11,485 nucleotides of DNA from Lachnospiraceae bacterium (GTDB lineage: Bacteria > Bacillota > Clostridia > Lachnospirales > Lachnospiraceae), in assembly GCA_017958465.1 (NCBI GenBank), contig JAGDCQ010000288.1:1-11485 (forward strand), given 5' to 3'. The position numbers and the translations under genes are program-made. This document shows positions 8,301 through 11,485 of this stretch, in pieces; the stretch's first letter is position 1, and every line of letters begins with the position of its first letter. The notes beneath the pieces were generated by a model. That model did no database searches. It worked only from the letters and a program-made list of their open reading frames with translations, and was not told where the DNA came from.

Positions 8301-8913
8301 ACAGAGCGGTCACATAGAGGCCGTGGGCTACGACCTTTACTGCAAGCTCCTTAACGCCGCCATCAAAAACCTTAAGGATGAAGGGAAAGAGGAGCCGGAC
8401 TTTAACACGGAGATCGATTTTGATATTGACGCATCCCTGCCGTCAAATTATATTAGGAGTGAGAAGCAAAAGCTGGAGCTCTACAAGAGGATAGCGCAGA
8501 TAGCAGGGCTTGAGGATTACAGGGAGATGCAGGACGAGCTGCTTGACCGCTTCGGGGAGATCCCGACGGAGGCGGAAAACCTGCTCCGTATCGCGCTGCT
8601 CAAGGCTTACGCGCATATGGTGGATATGATATCCCTTGCCTACAAGAACGGGAAGGTGACTTTTATCTTCCACGATAAGGCGCGGCTCAACTACGACACG
8701 CTTATGAAGTTCCTTGAGCGCTACGACTCTGTGATCACATACGTGCCGGGCCGCAACGCAAAGCTTGTCTACAGGCTCCAGACCATTTTTGCGCCTTCAA
8801 AGAAGGGGCCGCAGAAAAGCCCCACGGAGCTGCTTTTCGAGCAGACAGAGAGCGTTCTTCTGACCATCAGGGAGATGTTCTTTGGCGAAGGCTCCAATAC
8901 TGAAAAAGAGTGA
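5335..8913 (+). CDS. mfd: Transcription-repair coupling factor Mfd
   Basis: Mfd is a DNA translocase that recognises RNA polymerase stalled at lesions, pushes it off and recruits UvrA for nucleotide excision repair. The product is about 1192 aa, full length for the family. The N-terminal UvrB-like module (for example FAVRGSIVDIYP) is followed by a linker. A Lys-rich patch precedes the polymerase-interacting domain, which starts near residue 507 with GDYIVHESHGLGIYRG. The helicase module has Walker A GDVGYGKTE (about 655-663), TLSATPIPRTL, DEEQ (756-759) and the RecG-like motif QLRGRVGRS. NLLGAEQSGHIEAVGY leads into the C-terminal regulatory domain. It starts with TTG and lies 15 nt after pth and 15 nt before the lipoprotein gene. 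No frameshift or missing motif is visible. Confidence 0.97.
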   Translation: MKLFTAPLTEYSEFDGAALGLRRGKTPLYISGCTESQKCNFLMALAGDTPAKLVVTYSEQRAAEITDDLRLYDRDVCYYPAKDIIFYNGDIRGKTLAAERMKTVKRLLSGKPVTVVTTLEAGLEKVMPAAFIAGKVKTVKEGGTLDITEFSREVTELGYDRVGQVEEPGQFAVRGSIVDIYPLTEETPYRIDLWDDEIDTIQAFDAESQRSADRVKEITLFPASEFVLSEDAVLRGLAKIRDDEKKQEEKFKKNGKIEEAAKLRHTVEEFADNLENFRNFVGIESFVLYFCDETVSFFDYFKGENAIIFLDEPGRLIEKGDAVMTEFSDSMKGRLEKGLILPAQAKAVFTPDEIFARVSNARCVMLSIMEQKLSKIKPELKFNLNVQGASSYNNSFETLVSDLKKWKKNGYRIVLLSASSSRAARLAGDLRENDIPAVYTENTDKVPVPGEIVVAKGSVHRGFEYPLIKFIIISESDIFGQAVKKKKKKARKYDGFGAVSISDLHPGDYIVHESHGLGIYRGIEQLDVDDVRRDYVKIEYGDGGVLFLPATGLDVIQKYADADAKKPKLNKLHSVEWTHTKAKVRGAVKELAEDLVKLYALRQNRHGYRFSADTEWQREFEEMFPFDETDDQIQAIEDTKRDMESERIMDRLICGDVGYGKTEIALRAAFKAVQDGKQVAMLVPTTILAQQHYNTFSQRMNNFAVNIEVMSRFRTAKEQKRITDGLRKGSVDIVIGTHRLLSKDIAFKDLGLLIVDEEQRFGVSHKERIKSLRTDVDVLTLSATPIPRTLHMSLTGIRDMSLLDEPPVDRMPIQTFVMEHNDEMIREAILRELARGGQVYYVYNRVNGLDELAAHVQELVPVANVSYAHGRMSEAQLEKIMYDFVNGEINVLVSTTIIETGLDISNVNTIIIDDADRLGLSQLYQLRGRVGRSNRTAYSFIMYKRDRMLKEDAEKRLATIREFTELGSGFKIAMRDLEIRGAGNLLGAEQSGHIEAVGYDLYCKLLNAAIKNLKDEGKEEPDFNTEIDFDIDASLPSNYIRSEKQKLELYKRIAQIAGLEDYREMQDELLDRFGEIPTEAENLLRIALLKAYAHMVDMISLAYKNGKVTFIFHDKARLNYDTLMKFLERYDSVITYVPGRNAKLVYRLQTIFAPSKKGPQKSPTELLFEQTESVLLTIREMFFGEGSNTEKE

Positions 8914-8928
8914 GATCGGTTTAGAAAC

Positions 8929-9921
8929 ATGAAAAGATCAGCGATCATAACGGCTGTGATATTTATGGCCATTTGCCTTGCAGGCTGCGGGCTGTCGGAT
9001 ATCAAGCTGTTTCAAAAGAATACTGAGGAAAAGGTTTACTCGGAGAACAGGCTCCTTTCCGTAAACGGGATAGAATCGGATTACCGTGAGGCCCTGCTGT
9101 ACCTGCTTTCCGCAAAGGAATCCGCGGAAAAGCTTTACGGCGAAGGGATCTGGGAGCTAAAGCTTGACGAGGCCGGGACAACCTACGGAGCCTTAAGGAA
9201 AAAGCAGGTGCTGGAGGAGTTTATCGAGCTTAAGATAATATGCGCGAACGCAGGCGAGTACGAGGTTGAACTCTACGAGGAGGAAAACCGGGACATAGCG
9301 GAGTATACCCGGGAGTTTATCGAGAAAGCCGGCCGTGAGAACCTGCTTAAGTACAATATTTCGGAGCCGGTCGTAAAGACCCTCTACACAAACAACATCA
9401 TCGCCAACAAGATATACGAGGCTGTGACGCTGAGCGTGGACACAAACGTGCCTGATGCAGAGGCACGCCGCGGGAAATACCAGTATATCTTTAAGAGCAA
9501 GTTTAAGGAAACCGAGAGCGGGACAAGCGTGCCCCTTACGGAGGAGGAAAACACAACCCTGCGTGAGCAGGTACAGAAGCTTCGTAACCAGGCGGTGGAA
9601 AAGAAGGATTTCCTGAGTTTTGCCCTTCTGAACACGGAGGCCAAAGAAGCGGAAGTGTACGCGGGAGCGGGATTCTTCAATGAGGCCTCGGAGCTTGTGA
9701 TGGCCCTTTCGGACGGCGAATTCTCTCCTGTCCTTGAGACCGGTGACGGCTACTATATCGTTAAATGCATAAAAGCCTTTGACGAGGAAGCAACCGTGGC
9801 AAACAGGGAGAAGATCGTGCTGGCGCGCCAGGAGGCCAGATTTGAGGAGCTTCTTGAGAAGTGGAAGGCAAACGCGCAGGTAGAAACGGATTATAAAAAA
9901 TGGGAGTCGCTTAACCCGTGA
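8929..9921 (+). CDS. PrsA/SurA-like foldase lipoprotein with a divergent parvulin domain
   Basis: The protein is 330 aa. It has a lipoprotein signal (basic MKR, hydrophobic core, lipobox LAGC with Cys20), so it should be anchored on the outer face of the membrane. Residues about 35-165 are helical and charged, like the SurA/PrsA N-domain. A parvulin-type peptidyl-prolyl isomerase region follows (about 175-285), recognisable by GAGFFNEASELVMALSDGE and the spaced GDGYYIVK, then a helical tail. The two conserved parvulin histidines appear to be tyrosines here (near Tyr186 in KYQYIF and Tyr276 in GYYIVK), so it may act as a chaperone more than as an isomerase; that is inference. The ribosome site is weak (GAG/CGG near 8912-8919). 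Position after mfd matches prsA-like genes in related genomes as I remember them. Confidence 0.8.
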   Translation: MKRSAIITAVIFMAICLAGCGLSDIKLFQKNTEEKVYSENRLLSVNGIESDYREALLYLLSAKESAEKLYGEGIWELKLDEAGTTYGALRKKQVLEEFIELKIICANAGEYEVELYEEENRDIAEYTREFIEKAGRENLLKYNISEPVVKTLYTNNIIANKIYEAVTLSVDTNVPDAEARRGKYQYIFKSKFKETESGTSVPLTEEENTTLREQVQKLRNQAVEKKDFLSFALLNTEAKEAEVYAGAGFFNEASELVMALSDGEFSPVLETGDGYYIVKCIKAFDEEATVANREKIVLARQEARFEELLEKWKANAQVETDYKKWESLNP

Positions 9922-10793
9922 AATACGTACTTATCATCCTTGTGATGGCGCTTGTGGGGCTGTTTGTATGGCTTTTGAGCCAGGATACAAAGGAAGCCGA
10001 CAAGCAGGCAGAGGAAAACAGAAAACAGGCAGCGGCCGCAAAGGCCGGGAAAAAAGCCATAAGCAGCCTTCAGACCCAGTGCTTCGACGCATACAGAAAG
10101 CAGCTGGCGGAGGAGCGCAACCTTGGGCTTATTAAGTCTGCCCTTTCAGGAAATACGGGATTGCGTTATGTTGCGGAACTTTTTGCTTTCAGGGAGGAAA
10201 CCGAGGCAAGAAGGCTTATGAGCTACGAATACAGGCAACAGCTTGCGGCGCGGGTGCTTAACCCGCTGAATGATGCCGTTTCACAGTTTTGCCCCTACAA
10301 GGCCGGCAGTTACACGCTTCCGGAGGGTTACGATATGTTCCTTACGCCTGAGGAATACTACGACCAGCAGCTTTCCTACCGTGGGACAGCGGCCATCTAC
10401 CAGACAGACCTTGAGTTCTGGCAGGAGAGGCTTGATCTTACAAACAGGAAACGTGCAAGGCTGAAGGAGGATCCGGCAAACCGCTTCTGGTTTGAGCTTT
10501 GGGAGGCTCTTAAGCCGTTTTTCGAGGAGATGCAGGTAAAGTACCGGAAGGATATTGAAGAGGCGCCAAGCCGCGAGGCTGCACTGCTCTTCACAAAGGA
10601 CCTTACCGAACGCATAGAGCAGGAGCTTTTCAGGAAAGGCGTGAGCGTTATGCGCTATTTCTCTGCTACGCCTAACGAGCGCGAAAAGTATTTTAAGACA
10701 GAGGCTTCTGGCAGCGACAGGCCGGCCATCATCCGTGAGTCGGACGGGATCTGCCTTGAAAAGGGCGCACAGACAACGGGAAAGAAGCAATAG
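9918..10793 (+). CDS. Unrecognised single-span membrane-anchored protein
   Basis: I do not recognise this 291-aa protein. It starts at a GTG whose bases overlap the lipoprotein stop (GTGA), with GGGAG at 9902-9906, 11 nt upstream. Residues 3-20 are a hydrophobic segment (VLIILVMALVGLFVWLL) acting as an anchor or uncleaved signal. Residues 22-50 are a charged Lys/Glu/Ala stretch likely to be helical. The remainder is mostly helical and rich in aromatic and charged residues, with only two cysteines outside the anchor near the front, plus one near the C-terminus. The topology suggests a large domain outside the membrane, but orientation is not certain. Coupling to the lipoprotein suggests a shared role in the envelope, which is inference from position only. 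Confidence 0.75.
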   Translation: MKYVLIILVMALVGLFVWLLSQDTKEADKQAEENRKQAAAAKAGKKAISSLQTQCFDAYRKQLAEERNLGLIKSALSGNTGLRYVAELFAFREETEARRLMSYEYRQQLAARVLNPLNDAVSQFCPYKAGSYTLPEGYDMFLTPEEYYDQQLSYRGTAAIYQTDLEFWQERLDLTNRKRARLKEDPANRFWFELWEALKPFFEEMQVKYRKDIEEAPSREAALLFTKDLTERIEQELFRKGVSVMRYFSATPNEREKYFKTEASGSDRPAIIRESDGICLEKGAQTTGKKQ

Positions 10794-10811
10794 GAGCGGC
10801 CGGAGGGCGCA

Positions 10812-11075
10812 ATGAGCGAAGAAGTTTTAAGAAGATGTAAAAAATGCCTCCTTCGGGATATTGATAAGAATGAGTATTTTGAGTCGCTAAAACAGGCGAT
10901 TGAAGCTATCCCGGCTGATGAGAAGACAGAGCCGGAAGAGTATGAGAGGCGGCTGTCAGCCTGTACGGAGTGTGACAGGCTTTCAGAAGGCATGTGCACC
11001 GTGTGCGGATGCTTTGTGGAATACAGAGCCGCAAAATCAAAAGAATATTGTCCGGATGTTCACAGGAAATGGTGA
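10812..11075 (+). CDS. Small eight-cysteine, probably zinc-binding protein (DUF6171-like)
   Basis: An 87-aa protein with cysteines at 9, 12, 51, 54, 62, 65, 67 and 80: CKKC near the N-terminus, CTEC in the middle, and CTVCGCFVEYRAA with a final YCPDVHRKW. The paired CxxC spacing implies one or two zinc sites. The central ERRLSACTECDRLSEGMC and the ending resemble the DUF6171 family of Lachnospiraceae as I remember it; function is unknown. GGAGGG at 10802-10807 lies 4 nt before the ATG. It is 18 bp after the preceding gene, so it belongs to the same operon. Its TGG-TGA end creates the GTGA after which the structured element begins. The overlapping frame at 10900-11136 is a shadow. Confidence 0.82.
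   Translation: MSEEVLRRCKKCLLRDIDKNEYFESLKQAIEAIPADEKTEPEEYERRLSACTECDRLSEGMCTVCGCFVEYRAAKSKEYCPDVHRKW
11072..11075 (+). other. GTGA: possible insertion site of the downstream element, also the stop of the Cys-rich gene
   Basis: The bases GTGA combine the last G of a Trp codon with the TGA stop. HEARO elements are described as lying directly after ATGA or GTGA. An insertion here would leave the coding sequence unharmed because the stop comes from the target. Whether any insertion happened is inference. Confidence 0.4.
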
Positions 11076-11347
11076 TAAAGAATCCACGCGATTAGCCACT
11101 ACGATCAATCCCCCGTGGAACGGAGGGAAGTTGTAGAGCAGGGGCTCTCGCGAGACTGCGTGTCAGTGGTTGCCGGGGATATGTCGTTAGCCGGTACTTA
11201 ACGAAAAAGGGTTAAGCTTAGAAACTTGGGATACAAGTTAGCTAATGCTTAACCCTTTTGAGTTTAGTACCGCTGCGTTAAAACGACACTAAGGCGCGAG
11301 CCGGCCCCGGAAACCACTGATACGTGATTTCGCGAGAGCTTAACGCT
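11076..11347 (+). ncRNA. Large structured RNA-like element, candidate orphan HEARO/omega RNA (IscB/IsrB-type)
   Basis: These 272 bp fill the whole gap between two convergent genes and encode no credible protein. The 5' domain holds TCCACG (11083-11088) complementary to CGTGGA (11114-11119), crossing a second helix CTAC (11099-11102) with GTAG (11133-11136), extended by AA/TT and TCCC (11109-11112) with GGGA (11125-11128): a pseudoknot. The 3' part, 11144-11339, folds into a long rod. The plus strand is favoured by a GGC-GCGA-GCC hairpin (11293-11302) with a GNRA loop. The element starts right after GTGA, the known site preference of HEARO RNAs, which accompany IscB/IsrB nucleases and sometimes occur without them. 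In that case the guide would come from the end of the upstream gene. No nuclease gene is in the window. The fold is clear; the family name is a hypothesis. Confidence 0.55.
11144..11339. repeat. Long imperfect inverted repeat forming the 196-nt rod
   Basis: From outside to inside the paired blocks are GCTCTCGCGA (11144-11153) with 11330-11339, TCAGTGGTT (11163-11171) with 11312-11320, CCGGGG (11173-11178) with 11305-11310, GTCGTT (11183-11188) with 11282-11287, CGGTACT (11192-11198) with 11266-11272, AAAAGGGTTAAGC (11205-11217) with 11247-11259, TTAG with CTAA, and AACTTG (11223-11228) with CAAGTT (11234-11239) closing a GGATA loop. That is about 61 pairs. A 9-by-9 internal loop separates the first two blocks and a single G/A mismatch splits the next. 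The right arm carries an extra 17 nt with the GCGA hairpin, making a three-way junction. Confidence 0.85.
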
Positions 11348-11485
11348 TTACAACGTCGCTCTGTGGAACACTTTCTTACCTTTGCGGATCTTTACGCCTG
11401 CCTCAAGCTGTTCCTTAGTTACTGCAAAGTCGATGGAATCGGCCTTAACTTCATCTACGGTAATTCCGCCCTGCTGTACAAGACG
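11348..11485 (-). CDS. tyrS: Tyrosyl-tRNA synthetase, C-terminal S4 segment (runs off the right edge)
   Basis: Translating the complement gives the last 45 residues and a TAA stop at 11350-11348. The segment begins RLVQQGGITVDEVKAD and ends in VKIRKGKKVFHRATL. The QQGGITVD followed by a KIRKGKKVFHR ending is characteristic of the S4-like RNA-binding tail of bacterial TyrRS, which helps bind tRNA-Tyr. The catalytic domain (HIGH and KMSKS motifs) would lie beyond the window. The gene is convergent with the pth-mfd operon and its stop lies 9 nt from the outer helix of the structured element, so no separate terminator fits between them. Confidence 0.85.
   Translation of the reverse strand, partial: RLVQQGGITVDEVKADSIDFAVTKEQLEAGVKIRKGKKVFHRATL

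Noticed and set aside
10900..11136. 78-codon plus-strand frame overlapping the Cys-rich gene and entering the structured element
   Set aside because: Out of frame with a well-supported gene that has a strong ribosome site, and rich in Arg/Ser as expected of a shifted frame.
11144..11339. Simple transposon remnant (MITE) with terminal inverted repeats
   Set aside because: No flanking target duplication is visible, and the pseudoknotted 5' domain lies outside the inverted repeat; kept only as a less likely alternative.
11076..11347. tmRNA, RNase P RNA or group II intron as identity of the structured element
   Set aside because: No tag reading frame or tRNA-like ends, no RNase P core sequences, and no GTGYG start or domain V motif could be found.
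1..11485. CRISPR array or tRNA genes
   Set aside because: No regularly spaced direct repeats and no cloverleaf with a T-loop signature were seen on either strand.

Overview
The window reads as chromosomal DNA of a Gram-positive Clostridia bacterium, most likely of the family Lachnospiraceae. The clues are an adjacent glgC-glgD pair of the Firmicutes type with Lachnospiraceae-like wording, a peptidoglycan-deacetylase-type protein on a threonine/proline stalk, a pth-mfd-foldase lipoprotein order, and a small eight-cysteine protein resembling DUF6171. The taxonomic call comes from remembered family sequences, not from a search. Base composition is moderate and codon use is even across the genes.

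Layout: (1) The 5' part of murC lies on the minus strand (1-875) and runs off the left edge. (2) A 180-bp divergent promoter region separates it from glgC-glgD, two translationally coupled plus-strand genes for ADP-glucose synthesis (glycogen). (3) A perfect 10-bp GCAA-capped hairpin follows glgD. Next comes a membrane-anchored NodB-type polysaccharide deacetylase with a long Pro/Thr linker. (4) A G+C-rich double hairpin leads directly into the ribosome binding site of pth. After it, tightly packed plus-strand genes run pth, mfd (TTG start), a PrsA/parvulin-like lipoprotein, an unrecognised membrane-anchored protein, and the small Cys-rich protein; gaps are 18 bp or less, or genes overlap. (5) At the right edge the C-terminal S4 segment of tyrS lies on the minus strand, convergent with this operon.

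The most unusual part is 11076-11347, the whole interval between the Cys-rich gene and tyrS. It is not coding. It shows an elaborate plus-strand RNA fold: a 5' domain with an apparent pseudoknot, then an about 196-nt rod of about 61 base pairs with a side hairpin capped by a GCGA tetraloop. It begins immediately after a GTGA that is also the stop codon of the upstream gene. That placement and architecture fit a HEARO-type element (the RNA of IscB/IsrB OMEGA systems, known to sit just after ATGA/GTGA) without its protein gene. The fold is seen in the sequence; the HEARO/omega-RNA identity is inference and needs a covariance-model search.

How the genes fit together: murC (wall precursor), the deacetylase (wall modification) and the PrsA-like lipoprotein (folding of exported proteins) concern the envelope. 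pth and tyrS serve translation, mfd couples transcription to repair, and glgCD feeds carbon storage. The pth-to-Cys-rich-protein run is probably one transcript reading into the structured element.
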